Made by a program: the position numbers and the translations under genes. The notes under the pieces are model-generated. The model was given only the letters and a program-made list of their open reading frames with translations. It did no database searches and was not told the origin of the DNA. This document shows, in pieces, positions 50,093-60,336 of a DNA stretch of 62,053 nucleotides; the first letter of the stretch is position 1; every line of letters starts with the position of its first letter. Source of the DNA: Candidatus Zixiibacteriota bacterium (GTDB taxonomy: Bacteria; Zixibacteria; MSB-5A5; SM23-73-2); contig JAUWYR010000009.1 in assembly GCA_030615745.1 (NCBI GenBank), forward strand, positions 1 through 62,053, given 5' to 3'.

Positions 50093-51691
50093 TTAGAAAT
50101 TGTATCCTATATTAACCATCCAAGATTTTATCTCAGTTATATCATCCTGGACAAAGACATCCATATAGATTTTTCGCTTGTATGAAAAACCTATTCCTAA
50201 AGAATAGGAACCTTTTAGGCTTGTAGAGGAACTTTTATCTAAATATTTTGTATGCTGGTAAACCACCATTCCGCCAAGCCTTCCTTTGACCATCTTGTGA
50301 AATTTTGCTTCAACGCAAATTGGAAGGACAACATTGTAGTTATCATTAGTTACCCTCACACTCTTCTCCCATTGAGCAGTATGAGAATAAATGAGTGAGT
50401 CGTTAATTGTCTCTTGGATAAAATTGGTTTCCTTCTCTTCTCTTCTTACCTTAACCCTGTCCCAATAACCTTTCAACGCTATGGCGAATTTTATTGAGGG
50501 ACGGAAATTATGCTCCAAACCACCGCCCACCAGAAAACTTAAAATTTCGTCTCTATTTTCACTGGGCCAAAAATACCCGGAAGATTTTTCTCTTTCAAGA
50601 GTGTCAATTGAGCTCCAGATAGAACGAAAATCGTCTCTATATCCAGCTATATTGTTCTCCTGAAATCTTCCACTCACAAGGAAGGTAAGTGTGGAACGAT
50701 AGTTGGGGCTATATTTGATATTTATATCAGCTCCCCACGATTTTATTTTATGCTTATAATTTCTTTTATACTGATTTTCCGAACCAGAATAGCGCGATGG
50801 AGTATCGCCATAGTAGTAGGTGTACTTATACTCACTCCAATTATGAGATGTATCGTTATAAGAAATACTCTCATAATGCAAAGTTAAATCGAGTCTGGTT
50901 GAGCTTTTTGGGAGAAGAATAATTCCTATGCTTCCTCTATGTAAATCAGGAGAGTTATCTGTGTAACGATCACTTTTCGATAAATTAATAGATTTCAAGC
51001 TGTCAGTATCAATATATCTTCTGATGTTTTCACTTTCTGAGTGGTATTCATAAAAATCATAATTTTTCAAATAGGTGTAATCCAGACCAACCCTTAGTTG
51101 CCGAGAAATTTTAATACCGTAGATGGCTTTGAAATTACTGATTGTCTTTTTTGTAGAGCTTTTGGTAAAATAGGTGTGGTCTTGATAATAGTCTGTGTAT
51201 AGATATCTTTGTTGATACGAATCATGAGTATTTTTCTCATCCGGTTTTAGCTCTCCAACCAAAGCTATGCTTCCGTAGTTGAAAACAGGGAGAACCACCC
51301 CGCCTAAAGAGGCGTTTTTGTTGTGGAAGTAACCCTGGATGTTTGTCTGTTGGTAAGATGAGGTGCGAAACTTAATATTGGTTGAATTAGCTTTTTCCTG
51401 CACCGATTCAGGAATTCCAACAATAGGATAATTGATTTCAGTTCTCCAATTAAAATATACAAATGTGGGCTCATAATAATTATTATACTGCCCGAATATC
51501 TTTATCCTTTTAACATAGGAAAGATAGGCTGGATTCCTGTAAATGTCTGTATAGCCATCATCAATAATGCCGACAAACTCGTCTCCTAAAGCCCTGATGC
51601 GCAAGGATGGATTTAAGTAGGCAAAGATTTCATTTGCAGAAAAAAGTAAAAAGAGGAAAAAGAAACTTAAAACAAAAAATCTTTTCATCAT
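50093..51691 (-). CDS. Outer-membrane beta-barrel protein, unknown
   Basis: 532 residues. Clear signal peptide (MMKRFFVLSFFFLFLLFSANEIFA), then an opening LNPSLRIRALGDEFVGIIDDGYTDIYRNPAYLSYVKRIKIFGQY that resembles the start of PorV/UPF0164-like barrel proteins (alg...afvai.dd..aiyyNPA.la). The rest alternates hydrophobic and polar residues in Tyr- and Ser-rich strands, and the chain ends in aromatic GYNF, as outer-membrane barrels do. Function and substrate unknown. ATG with GGAGAAC box. Upstream lies a hairpin nest and a terminator. Confidence 0.75.
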   Translation of the reverse strand: MMKRFFVLSFFFLFLLFSANEIFAYLNPSLRIRALGDEFVGIIDDGYTDIYRNPAYLSYVKRIKIFGQYNNYYEPTFVYFNWRTEINYPIVGIPESVQEKANSTNIKFRTSSYQQTNIQGYFHNKNASLGGVVLPVFNYGSIALVGELKPDEKNTHDSYQQRYLYTDYYQDHTYFTKSSTKKTISNFKAIYGIKISRQLRVGLDYTYLKNYDFYEYHSESENIRRYIDTDSLKSINLSKSDRYTDNSPDLHRGSIGIILLPKSSTRLDLTLHYESISYNDTSHNWSEYKYTYYYGDTPSRYSGSENQYKRNYKHKIKSWGADINIKYSPNYRSTLTFLVSGRFQENNIAGYRDDFRSIWSSIDTLEREKSSGYFWPSENRDEILSFLVGGGLEHNFRPSIKFAIALKGYWDRVKVRREEKETNFIQETINDSLIYSHTAQWEKSVRVTNDNYNVVLPICVEAKFHKMVKGRLGGMVVYQHTKYLDKSSSTSLKGSYSLGIGFSYKRKIYMDVFVQDDITEIKSWMVNIGYNF

Positions 51692-51776
51692 TGTTCTCCT
51701 TTTTGGATTTCTTAAGATTATAAAAGCTCCAGTTTTATGCTAAAAACAATATACTATTTTAAAGAGCATTGTCAAG

Positions 51777-51811
51777 GAAAAAGCCTGCCATCAAAGATAG
51801 GCAGGCTTTTA
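51777..51811. terminator. Bidirectional Rho-independent terminator
   Basis: AAAAGCCTGCC/GGCAGGCTTTT with T-runs on both sides. In the minus direction it can end the cyclophilin transcript before the beta-barrel gene. Confidence 0.75.
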
Positions 51812-51865
51812 AATCATTTTTCTTTTGTTCGTCACAGACTTTTTGGTCCGTGATGACTTATTTAT

Positions 51866-51935
51866 GGTAACGGATAGGGTATCCGTTACCAACAGAGATT
51901 TTTCTCTGCCGTGTTCGGGGTAAGGTACCCCGAAC
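51866..51935. repeat. Two REP-like hairpins
   Basis: GGTAACGGATA/TATCCGTTACC (51866-51890, loop GGG) and GTTCGGGGTA/TACCCCGAAC (51913-51935, loop AGG), between the cyclophilin stop and the terminator. Confidence 0.75.
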
Positions 51936-51948
51936 CAACTAATTAATT

Positions 51949-52587
51949 CTATTCTTTTTCGTAAGCTTTGATTATTTTCACCTCTTCTTGTGGAAAGCTT
52001 CTTGCGTCGGTTGGAACCTGAGCAATTTTATCCACAACATCCATACCTGCTATAACATGAGCGAAGACAGTGAAATCCTTATCGAGATGAGCAGTTCTTT
52101 CTGCGCTCAGAGAGATATAGAACTGACATCCTGCTGTATTTGGTCCTGATTTTGCCATTGCCAAGGCTCCTCGCTCGTGCTTTTTTACAGTTGGTTCATC
52201 AGCGATCTGGTATCCGGGCCCACCGGTTCCATTGCCTTTGGGGTCTCCACCCTGAATAACGAAGTTTGGCACTATACGGTGAAAGGTCAAGCCATTATAA
52301 AATTCTTTGTTAACCAGATACAAGAAATTCTCCGCAGTCTTGGGAGACTCCTTCCAGTAAAGCTCAATCTCGATGTTCCCGAAATTGGTTTCCATTACAA
52401 CCACTGGATTTTTCTCCCTTTGAATCGAGCCCCAGACAGGAGCGGATAAATTCTCCCTCCAGTTAGCTTCTGTTTCTGGTATCACCTTTTCAGCTTCCTC
52501 AGCCTTTTTCTCCTCTTTTTTCTCTGCTTGACCGCAGGCGAGAAATATGGCTATGACAACAATCAGCAAATAAGTTAGTCTTTTCAT
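51949..52587 (-). CDS. Peptidyl-prolyl isomerase (cyclophilin), lipoprotein
   Basis: 212 residues. Signal peptide with lipobox IFLACG (Cys near 19), then a charged Glu/Lys linker, then a cyclophilin domain: METNFGNIEIELYWKESPKTAENFLYL, catalytic FHRIVPNFVIQGGDPKGNGTGGPGY, and GALAMAKSGPNTAGCQFYISL. It speeds cis-trans prolyl isomerisation of exported proteins in the envelope. Monocistronic; GGAGAAATTCTATG-like Shine-Dalgarno. Confidence 0.92.
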   Translation of the reverse strand: MKRLTYLLIVVIAIFLACGQAEKKEEKKAEEAEKVIPETEANWRENLSAPVWGSIQREKNPVVVMETNFGNIEIELYWKESPKTAENFLYLVNKEFYNGLTFHRIVPNFVIQGGDPKGNGTGGPGYQIADEPTVKKHERGALAMAKSGPNTAGCQFYISLSAERTAHLDKDFTVFAHVIAGMDVVDKIAQVPTDARSFPQEEVKIIKAYEKE

Positions 52588-52723
52588 AGAATTTCTCCTT
52601 TTGTTTTAGAATTAAAAGGGTTTAAAAACTTGAATTTTTTTCACCTCCTTTTTGTTTTTAAAGTTTTACAAATATATAAAACCATTTCAACTTTTGTCAA
52701 GTGATTTTATTTTGTCTTTTTAA

Positions 52724-52746
52724 GTAGCGGACAAGGTGTCCGCTAC
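52724..52746. repeat. REP-like hairpin GTAGCGGAC/GTCCGCTAC
   Basis: Loop AAGGT; the GTAG tetranucleotide stands at both feet. Confidence 0.75.
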
Positions 52747-52798
52747 TATCAGTATAAAGTCGATTTTAAAATTTGACTTATGACCTACGATTCGTTCG

Positions 52799-52848
52799 CG
52801 TAGCGGAGCTTTTATAGCTCCGCAGAGCCGTAAAGGCTCTGCTACGCG
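52799..52848. repeat. 50-bp composite three-way-junction element, copy 2
   Basis: Same plan as 44161-44210. Inner stem 1 is CGGAGC-ttttata-GCTCCG instead of CGGAGG...CCTCCG, a compensatory exchange. Inner stem 2 differs only in its loop (gtaaa for ataaa). Confidence 0.8.
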
Positions 52849-52859
52849 ATTATAGAATA

Positions 52860-52916
52860 GTAGGTCGATTTTCTAAAATCGACTTTCTTTTAGTCGGATT
52901 TGGAAATCCGACCTAC
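52860..52916. repeat. Two REP-like hairpins in opposite orientation (REPIN-like)
   Basis: GTAG + GTCGATTTT/AAAATCGAC (52860-52883) and GTCGGATTT/AAATCCGAC + CTAC (52892-52916). The pair has GTAG at the outer ends, as REPINs do. Confidence 0.8.
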
Positions 52917-52927
52917 TTTTTAAAAAA

Positions 52928-53338
52928 TCACATCCTTTTGATATAAGAATCATATATCTTTATTCTGTTTAAAGCTCTCCTTACCGCAGCTGAGGCGCGA
53001 GGGATATCGATTCCTGGATCTTTAGATTTCAATCTCTTTTTGGCTCTATCCAAAGCTTTTTGTGCTCTTTCTATATCTATATTTTCAAGTGATTCTATTG
53101 AGTCTGCTAATATGGTAACCTGGTTTTTATAAACCTCTAAAAATCCTCCGGATATAGCATAATTTTTTTCCTGGTTGTTTTTATCTTTAGCAGTCAATTT
53201 TCCTGGAACAAGTGTGGTTATCAAAGGCGCATGGTTAGTTAGAACTCCTAAATACCCCTCTGAGCCAGGGGCTATTATTGAATTGACTTCTAATTCTTTA
53301 AATATCTTCTCCGGCGTTACTATGCTGAGTTTAAACAT
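52928..53338 (-). CDS. atpC: F-type ATP synthase epsilon subunit
   Basis: 136 residues from the ATG at 53338, 4 bp after the atpD stop (53343); an upstream in-frame ATG at 53443 lies inside atpD and gives a non-family extension. The N-terminal beta-barrel reads FKLSIVTPEKIFKELEVNSIIAPGSEGYLGVLTNHAPLITTLVPGKL, and the C-terminal helical hairpin includes ERAQKALDRAKKRL. It couples and inhibits rotation. Last gene of the atp operon. Confidence 0.93.
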   Translation of the reverse strand: MFKLSIVTPEKIFKELEVNSIIAPGSEGYLGVLTNHAPLITTLVPGKLTAKDKNNQEKNYAISGGFLEVYKNQVTILADSIESLENIDIERAQKALDRAKKRLKSKDPGIDIPRASAAVRRALNRIKIYDSYIKRM

Positions 53339-53342
53339 CTTA

Positions 53343-54770
<1,428 letters not shown>

Positions 54771-54894
54771 TTAATCTTTTTAGTTTAGGTTTTAAAAGTT
54801 AAATCTCTGCATTTTAAAGGCGTTAATTGTTTTCATTTTTGTTAAAATTTTTTCATTAGTAAAGCTGAAGCTTTACACTCCAGAGTTTTAAAGA

Positions 54895-54917
54895 GCACGA
54901 ATAGAATTCGTGCCTAC
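54895..54917. repeat. REP-like hairpin between atpG and atpD
   Basis: GCACGAAT/ATTCGTGC followed by CTAC (GTAG foot on the minus strand, the direction of atp transcription). A short AAGCTGAAGCTTTAC palindrome precedes it. Confidence 0.75.
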
Positions 54918-54974
54918 AATTTCTTGTATATCTTTTTTTACGTATAAAAAATAGTCTTAACAAATTGAATAGAA

Positions 54975-55835
54975 TCATCCTTTCAACGCCTCTGCTCCGG
55001 ATGCTATCTCAAGCATCTCTTTGGTTATGGCTGACTGTCTTAATTTATTACGGGTTAAAGTTAGCTCTTCTATCATCTCCTCTGCATTTTTGGTTGCTGA
55101 GCTCATAGCTGTCATCCTTGACCCATGCTCTGAGGCAAAAGATTCAAAAAGTGCCATCTGAATTTTGTTTATACAATATTTTGGCAGTAAAACCTTAAAT
55201 ATTTTATCTATATTGGGCTCAAAGATGTATTTTATCTCTTCTTTCCCCTCCTCTTTTTCAGATTCTATATCTAAAAATTTTTCTAAGGTGACCTCAGAAG
55301 TTACAGGATTTATAAATTTAGTATAAAGGATATATACCTCATCAACTTTTTTCGATAAAAAAAGCTCGATTAAAAGATTGGTCATACTTTTTAATTGGGA
55401 AATTTCAACTCTTCCTTCTAATCCCAAATATTTTTGTTCGATCTCCCAGTGTTTTTTTCGAAAAAAGTTAAAGCCTTTTTTGCCAACGGTTATCAGGCTA
55501 ATCTTATTTTTTTCATAATTTTTTAAAAAAGATTCTGCCTCTTTTATGATATTGGTATTAAAAGGTCCGCATAAGCCACGGTCAGAGGTTATAAGAAAAA
55601 GTAAAGTTTTTTTGACCTGTTCCTTTTTCTGGAAAAGTGGATGAAAAGCCACTCCTTTTACCCTTGAGAGGTTTTTTAACAGATTTTGGAGTTTGTTCGC
55701 ATAGGGTCTTGAGGATTCCACCTTGCTCTGAGCTTTTTTAAGGCGCGCAGCAGCCACCATCTCCATAGCTTTGGTGATCTGCTGGGTATTCTGAACTGAT
55801 CTTATCCTTCTTCTAATTTCTCTTAAAGCCTGCAT
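54975..55835 (-). CDS. atpG: F-type ATP synthase gamma subunit
   Basis: 286 residues. N-terminal helix REIRRRIRSVQNTQQITKAMEMVAAARLKKAQ, the LFLITSDRGLCGPFNTNI block and the C-terminal EHGSRMTAMSSATKNAEEMIEELTLTRNKLRQSAITKEMLEIASGAEAL are all diagnostic. It is the rotating shaft of F1. It follows atpA by 2 bp. Confidence 0.96.
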   Translation of the reverse strand: MQALREIRRRIRSVQNTQQITKAMEMVAAARLKKAQSKVESSRPYANKLQNLLKNLSRVKGVAFHPLFQKKEQVKKTLLFLITSDRGLCGPFNTNIIKEAESFLKNYEKNKISLITVGKKGFNFFRKKHWEIEQKYLGLEGRVEISQLKSMTNLLIELFLSKKVDEVYILYTKFINPVTSEVTLEKFLDIESEKEEGKEEIKYIFEPNIDKIFKVLLPKYCINKIQMALFESFASEHGSRMTAMSSATKNAEEMIEELTLTRNKLRQSAITKEMLEIASGAEALKG

Positions 55836-55837
55836 CT

Positions 55838-57349
55838 TTATCTTTTTTTAAAGATGTTTTTAAACTCGAGGATTCCACTTTTTAATTTTTCTTCAGTTTT
55901 CTCATCCAGATCCTTGGTCTTTAAGATAAGGTGCCCAACATCAGGATATTTTTCATCCATGAATTTCAAAAAATTTTTCTCGAATTTTTTTATATCCTCG
56001 GTTGGAACATCATCCAAATACCCATTGATCACAGCATAGAGTATCATCACCTGATGGGACAGGTTCATTGGAACGAATTGGTCCTGTTTTAGCACCTCTG
56101 TTGCTTTCTCCCCTCTTATAAGTTGAGCTTTGGTCACCTCGTCCAATTCAGCTCCAAACTGGATAAAAGCAGCGAGTTCTCTATATTGAGCCAAATCGAG
56201 CCTTAATCTTCCAGCAACTTTTTTGATCGCCTTGGTCTGAGCATTTCCACCAACTCTTGAGACAGATATCCCAACATTAATAGCTGGTCTTATCCCCGCA
56301 TAGAAAAGGTCGGTTTCTAAGAATATCTGACCATCTGTGATGGAGATCACATTTGTAGGGATATAAGTCGAGATATCGCCAGCCTGAGTTTCTATCACCG
56401 GCAAAGCAGTCAAAGACCCACCTCCCAGTTCGTCTGAAAGCTTGGCTGCTCTTTCTAAAAGTCTGGAGTGGAGATAGAACACATCTCCAGGGTAAGCTTC
56501 CCTTCCTGGAGGACGTCTCAAAAGCAAAGACAGCTGCCTGTATGACTGGGCATGCTTGGATAGGTCATCGTAAACTACCACAACATGTCTTCCGGTATAC
56601 AAAAACTCCTCTCCCATAGCACATCCGGCATAAGGTGCAAGATATTGCAATGGGGCAGGGTCTGTAGCTGATGCCACTACCACAGTGGTCCAGTCCATTG
56701 CACCGTAATCCTTAAAGATTTTAACCACCTGAGCTACTGTGGATGATTTCTGTCCTATGGCTACATAGATACAATAGATATCAGAGTCTTTTTGATTTAT
56801 TATTGTATCCAAAAGAATGGCAGTCTTGCCAGTCTGACGGTCACCGATTATAAGCTCCCTCTGACCTCTTCCAATGGGTATCATCGAATCTATTGCTTTA
56901 ATTCCAGTTTGAACCGGCTCCTTTACAGGTCTTCTTTGAACAACATTTGGAGCTCCTCCTTCCAGAGGACGATACTTGTCTGTGACTATTGGACCCTTTT
57001 CATCAATTGGCTGGCCCAATGCGTTGACCACCCTTCCGACCAGAGCCTCTCCAACAGGGACTGAGGCGATCCTTTTTGTCCTTTTAACCTGATCACCCTC
57101 CTTTATTTGCTCATCAGAGCCTAAAATCACTGCTCCGACATTATCCTCTTCCAAATTCAGAATCATCCCTATAATACCGTTGGGGAATTCGATAAGCTCG
57201 CTCATCATAGCATCTTCTAACCCCCAGATCCGAGCTATCCCATCGCCCACCTGAAGGACTGTTCCAACACTTTCCATCTTAAGCTCGGATTTATATTTTT
57301 CGATCTCTTTCTGTATTATAGAGCTCACCTCTTCTGGATTTAAAGGCAT
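55838..57349 (-). CDS. atpA: F-type ATP synthase alpha subunit
   Basis: 503 residues. Walker A is [15 protein letters not shown], and the signature [26 protein letters not shown] carries the arginine finger. The N-terminal [12 protein letters not shown] block is also present. It is the non-catalytic nucleotide-binding subunit of F1. GGAG box before the ATG; it lies 14 bp after atpH. Confidence 0.97.
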   Translation of the reverse strand: MPLNPEEVSSIIQKEIEKYKSELKMESVGTVLQVGDGIARIWGLEDAMMSELIEFPNGIIGMILNLEEDNVGAVILGSDEQIKEGDQVKRTKRIASVPVGEALVGRVVNALGQPIDEKGPIVTDKYRPLEGGAPNVVQRRPVKEPVQTGIKAIDSMIPIGRGQRELIIGDRQTGKTAILLDTIINQKDSDIYCIYVAIGQKSSTVAQVVKIFKDYGAMDWTTVVVASATDPAPLQYLAPYAGCAMGEEFLYTGRHVVVVYDDLSKHAQSYRQLSLLLRRPPGREAYPGDVFYLHSRLLERAAKLSDELGGGSLTALPVIETQAGDISTYIPTNVISITDGQIFLETDLFYAGIRPAINVGISVSRVGGNAQTKAIKKVAGRLRLDLAQYRELAAFIQFGAELDEVTKAQLIRGEKATEVLKQDQFVPMNLSHQVMILYAVINGYLDDVPTEDIKKFEKNFLKFMDEKYPDVGHLILKTKDLDEKTEEKLKSGILEFKNIFKKR

Positions 57350-57363
57350 ATAAATCTCCTCTT

Positions 57364-57912
57364 TTACAAGACCTTAGCTTTTTTGGCTTTCTCTTTTATT
57401 TGATTTAGTTGATATTTTACGCTTCTATCGATTACTTTACCTCCAACCACTACCACCATCCCTCCAATTATAGAGGGGTCAACTTTTTTTTCCATCTCTA
57501 TTTTCTTTTTGGTTTTCTTCTCCAATTTCTCTTTTAGCTTTTGTGCTAAATCTTCATCCAAAGGCATTGCTGTAATAATTTCAGCCTTTATGATTCCTTT
57601 ATCCTCTTTTTTTAATGTTCTAAACTCCGAGCATATCTCGGGCAAAAAACTTATTCTGTTTTTCTCTATTAAAAGTAAAAATAGATTTAACAAAATATCT
57701 GAGATTTTATTTTCAAATATAGCTTTTAATAGGTTTTTTTTGTCTTTGTCCCGAATCCTCGGAGAGACTAAAAAGTTTTTAAATGAAGGGTCTTTTTCAA
57801 AAAATTTTAAGACAAGCAAAAGGTTATTTTCTATAGAATCTGTCTTATGGTATTTTTTAGCAGCTCTGAAAAGTGCTTGTCCATATTTTTTTCCGACCTC
57901 AGCTCCAATCAT
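57364..57912 (-). CDS. atpH: F-type ATP synthase delta subunit
   Basis: 182 residues of the OSCP/delta family: [25 protein letters not shown] at the N-terminus and the C-terminal [33 protein letters not shown]. It links F1 to the peripheral stalk. Its start overlaps the atpF stop by 1 bp. Confidence 0.94.
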   Translation of the reverse strand: MIGAEVGKKYGQALFRAAKKYHKTDSIENNLLLVLKFFEKDPSFKNFLVSPRIRDKDKKNLLKAIFENKISDILLNLFLLLIEKNRISFLPEICSEFRTLKKEDKGIIKAEIITAMPLDEDLAQKLKEKLEKKTKKKIEMEKKVDPSIIGGMVVVVGGKVIDRSVKYQLNQIKEKAKKAKVL

Positions 57913-58394
57913 CAGATATTTTCCACCTCGTTGATGAAATCTGTTATCAACTTTTTATGTTTTTCTTCATCTAATTTTTCTTGAAGGATTTTTTCTGTTA
58001 CCGCCAGCGTCATATCAACCAAATCATCTCTGAGTTGAACCTTAGCCTTTTCCACATCCCTTTGAAGTTCTTCTTTTGCTCTTTGGATTAAGATCTGGGC
58101 ATCTTTTCTTGCAGCCTCTTTAATATCTAAAGCCATCTTCTGTCCTTCTTTTGCTGCTTCCTGTATCTTTTTCCGAGCTAAAGAATCTATATCCTTTAAC
58201 TTAGCCTCATATTTAGAGGTCAGGTTCTCCATCTCAAATTTCTTTTGTCCGATGGTGTCAAACTCAGATTTAATCTTTGATTTTCTTTCATCCAGCAGTC
58301 TCAAAAGAGGTTTCCAGGCAAACTTTTTTAAAATCCACAAAGCGATTAAGAATCCGATAATCTGAGTTACAATTTGAGCCAATTCCAAATTCAT
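57912..58394 (-). CDS. atpF: F-type ATP synthase b subunit
   Basis: 160 residues. One N-terminal membrane helix (LAQIVTQIIGFLIALWILKKFAWKPLL) with the conserved KKFAWKPLL turn, then a long charged coiled coil. It forms the peripheral stalk. A GTAG-type hairpin (58416-58448) separates it from atpE. Confidence 0.95.
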   Translation of the reverse strand: MNLELAQIVTQIIGFLIALWILKKFAWKPLLRLLDERKSKIKSEFDTIGQKKFEMENLTSKYEAKLKDIDSLARKKIQEAAKEGQKMALDIKEAARKDAQILIQRAKEELQRDVEKAKVQLRDDLVDMTLAVTEKILQEKLDEEKHKKLITDFINEVENI

Positions 58395-58415
58395 TTAGTT
58401 CTCCTTGAAAGCAAG

Positions 58416-58448
58416 GTAGTTGCCCCCCGTCTTTTAGACGGGGGGCAT
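58416..58448. repeat. REP-like hairpin inside the atp operon
   Basis: GTAG + TTGCCCCCCGTC/GACGGGGGGCA with loop TTTTA, between atpE and atpF. This is the strongest stem in the window; on the plus strand it is followed by seven Ts. In the direction of atp transcription it may act as an attenuator or as an mRNA-stabilising 3' end for the atpE message, which is needed in excess. Confidence 0.8.
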
Positions 58449-58452
58449 TTTT

Positions 58453-58686
58453 TTAAGATATCTTTCCCTGCAATATGAAAACAGTCACCAGAGCATAAAT
58501 AGTCAGAGCTTCAAGAAGTGCACATCCGATGATCATTCCAGTCTGAATACGAGTAGCAGCTTCAGGCTGACGTCCCATCGCTTCCATAGCTGCGGAGACT
58601 GCTCGACCCAAGCCGAAAGCAGACCCGATTGCTGCTATGGCTAATCCGATCGGTAAAGTTAATGCTAATGCAATCTGATAGGTCAT
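58453..58686 (-). CDS. atpE: F-type ATP synthase c subunit
   Basis: 77 residues, two-helix hairpin with the RQPEA loop (38-42 region) and the ion-binding Glu near 59 (GCALLEALTIYAL). The positions that mark sodium-binding rings (Gln in helix 1, Ser/Thr after the Glu) are Leu and Ala here, which argues for protons. AGGAGG box before the ATG. Confidence 0.95.
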   Translation of the reverse strand: MTYQIALALTLPIGLAIAAIGSAFGLGRAVSAAMEAMGRQPEAATRIQTGMIIGCALLEALTIYALVTVFILQGKIS

Positions 58687-58719
58687 CTGACCTCCTTTCT
58701 TTTTTTAAAAAAGTTTTTT

Positions 58720-59541
58720 TCAATGTTGTTCATGTGGCATCATCAGTGAAAAATATATAGTTGAAAGTAGAGTGAAAACTAAAGCCTGAATAGTTGCGAA
58801 AAGAATGTTTAAAAAGATGAAAGGCACCTGCAGAGGAAGTCCAATCGGAGCCTTTAAGAAACTTAAGGAAGCTACTCCTAATCCAACGAAAACCGCAACC
58901 AAAATATCCTCTCCCATTATATTTCCAAAAAGACGCACAGATAAGCTTAGAGGCTTTATGAATTCCTCGAGTAGGTGAATGGGTAAATTCAGAGGGACTA
59001 AGACCCATCCTACGACATCCTTAGGCTCTCCTGATAGGTGTGAGAGATAGCCTAAGATGCCAAATGACCTTATTCCAGTATATTGGACATAGAAAAATAC
59101 GCAAATGGCTAAAGCTACGGTGGTGTTTATATTTGAAGTTGGAGATTTCATAATTGGCAGAAGACCCAATAAGTTCATACAAATTATATAGATGAATAAT
59201 GTGCCCAAAAATGGTGTAAATCTTCTCCCTTTTGGTCCTAAAACTCCACACACGAAATTATCAAGGCTTTCCACACAATACTCAACGAAATTCTGCAAAC
59301 CTTCTGGGATTAGTCTGCTTTTTCGAGAAGCTAAATAAGCAATAGTTCCTAAAAAAGCAACCACCAATAATGAGAAAACTAAATTCTCCCAGGTGTGCAA
59401 AAATTGAACAAAAGCTTTTTCACTATATTTCTGGTAAAGGAGTGTGACAAAATTTGGTAGCTCTGGTTGACCAGAGGGGTGAGTCTGGCTTGTGTTATCT
59501 CCAACAGCAGAAAGAATTAAAAATAAAAAGTTCGACAGCAT
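58720..59541 (-). CDS. atpB: F-type ATP synthase a subunit
   Basis: 273 residues with five to six membrane helices. The essential Arg lies in SLSVRLFGNIMGEDIL, and the C-terminal QALVFTLLSTIYFSLMMPHE matches the family. It forms the proton path next to the c ring. It starts 6 bp after the subunit I gene. Confidence 0.95.
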   Translation of the reverse strand: MLSNFLFLILSAVGDNTSQTHPSGQPELPNFVTLLYQKYSEKAFVQFLHTWENLVFSLLVVAFLGTIAYLASRKSRLIPEGLQNFVEYCVESLDNFVCGVLGPKGRRFTPFLGTLFIYIICMNLLGLLPIMKSPTSNINTTVALAICVFFYVQYTGIRSFGILGYLSHLSGEPKDVVGWVLVPLNLPIHLLEEFIKPLSLSVRLFGNIMGEDILVAVFVGLGVASLSFLKAPIGLPLQVPFIFLNILFATIQALVFTLLSTIYFSLMMPHEQH

Positions 59542-59547
59542 GGTCTT

Positions 59548-59961
59548 TTAACCTTTAGATTTTTTTTCTAAAGACCCTAAGGATGATTGCTTTTCAGCAG
59601 AGATTGAGATAATCCACCTTCCTAAAGCTTTTAAAAATATCACCACAAAAATAAGGGTGAATCCAGAAAGAAGGCTTAAAACAGGGAAATAGTCTGTTCT
59701 CAAAAGAAAATAACCCAAAAGGTAAAGCAAAGGGAACTTAACTAAGATAATCAAGGCTATTTTAGTGTTTTTTGGCTTTTGGGCACCTAAAGCTTCTTTT
59801 ATAAGGTTTGTTAAAAAATATAAGTTCAGACAACTCCATCCACAACCAGCTAAAATCCCTGAGCCGAATTTGAAATCATAATAAAAAGTTACGCAGACAA
59901 AGAGTATTACTGAGACAACCAGTGAAGTTTTTATTACCCTGTGGATAAATTCTATGCCCAT
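59548..59961 (-). CDS. atpI: ATP synthase subunit I family membrane protein
   Basis: 137 residues with four hydrophobic helices (about 12-32, 34-53, 64-85 and 90-112) and a polar tail. Position between atpZ and atpB and the four-helix layout fit the ATP synthase I family, a c-ring assembly helper. Sequence similarity is weak, as is usual for this family. Confidence 0.75.
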   Translation of the reverse strand: MGIEFIHRVIKTSLVVSVILFVCVTFYYDFKFGSGILAGCGWSCLNLYFLTNLIKEALGAQKPKNTKIALIILVKFPLLYLLGYFLLRTDYFPVLSLLSGFTLIFVVIFLKALGRWIISISAEKQSSLGSLEKKSKG

Positions 59962-59978
59962 CGAAGATCCTTCGGATG

Positions 59979-60215
59979 TTATTTGTTATTCTCCTTCATT
60001 GCTCTCACTATTATATTATATACTTGCTTTCCACTTGCAATAAAGCCAAATGTGATGAAAAGAATCATCAGATAGGGTTCTGTTCCAAATTTTTTATCTA
60101 AAAAACTACCGATGAGATATCCGAGAATAGGACCAGCAGCCAACATAAATGGTATGGTGGTTAAAAGCCCTATCTGTTTATATTGCTTATACTTATCTTC
60201 CTCGTTTTTTTGCAC
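59979..60215 (-). CDS. atpZ: AtpZ/AtpI-type two-helix protein
   Basis: 78 residues, two membrane helices (about 14-35 and 45-65). GLLTTIPFMLAAGPILGYLIGSFLDKKFGTEPYLMILFITFGFIASGKQVYNIIVRAMKE follows the AtpZ pattern. First gene of the atp operon. Its promoter is at 60295-60322. Confidence 0.82.
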   Translation of the reverse strand: MQKNEEDKYKQYKQIGLLTTIPFMLAAGPILGYLIGSFLDKKFGTEPYLMILFITFGFIASGKQVYNIIVRAMKENNK

Positions 60216-60235
60216 ACTAAAAGCCTTTCAGTTCC

Positions 60236-60257
60236 CTGTTGGTCTTAAGACCAACAG
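60236..60257. repeat. Perfect palindrome in the atp operon leader
   Basis: CTGTTGGTCTTAAGACCAACAG, an 11-bp perfect inverted repeat without loop, lies in the predicted 5' leader. Its stem word GTTGGTC also occurs at 24923-24940. Confidence 0.7.
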
Positions 60258-60294
60258 ATAGCAAAAAGTTTTATCTCAAAAAATTGACTCAAAT

Positions 60295-60322
60295 ATTATA
60301 TATTAAGTCTAAAAAAAGTCAA
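60295..60322 (-). promoter_or_regulatory. Sigma-70 promoter of the atp operon
   Basis: On the minus strand TTGACT (60322-60317), 16 bp, TATAAT (60300-60295). A near-consensus promoter, about 75 bp before atpZ. Confidence 0.75.
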
Positions 60323-60336
60323 GGACTTTTTAGACT
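60305..60336. promoter_or_regulatory. Inverted repeat overlapping the atp promoter (possible operator)
   Basis: AAGTCTAAAAAAAGTC and GACTTTTTAGACTT are near-perfect inverted arms spanning the -35 box and spacer. The position suits a repressor site; no regulator is identified. Confidence 0.55.

Larger units (their letters stand above)
52588..52927. other. Gene-free palindrome nest
   Basis: Four REP-like elements in about 195 bp: 52724-52746, 52799-52848, 52860-52883 and 52892-52916. AT-rich sequence near 52600-52700 is the upstream region of the cyclophilin gene. Confidence 0.7.

Noticed and set aside
58416-58448. Simple Rho-independent terminator for a plus-strand gene
   Set aside because: There is no plus-strand gene upstream; the GTAG foot and the other copies of this format fit a REP-like element better, although it may still stop transcription.
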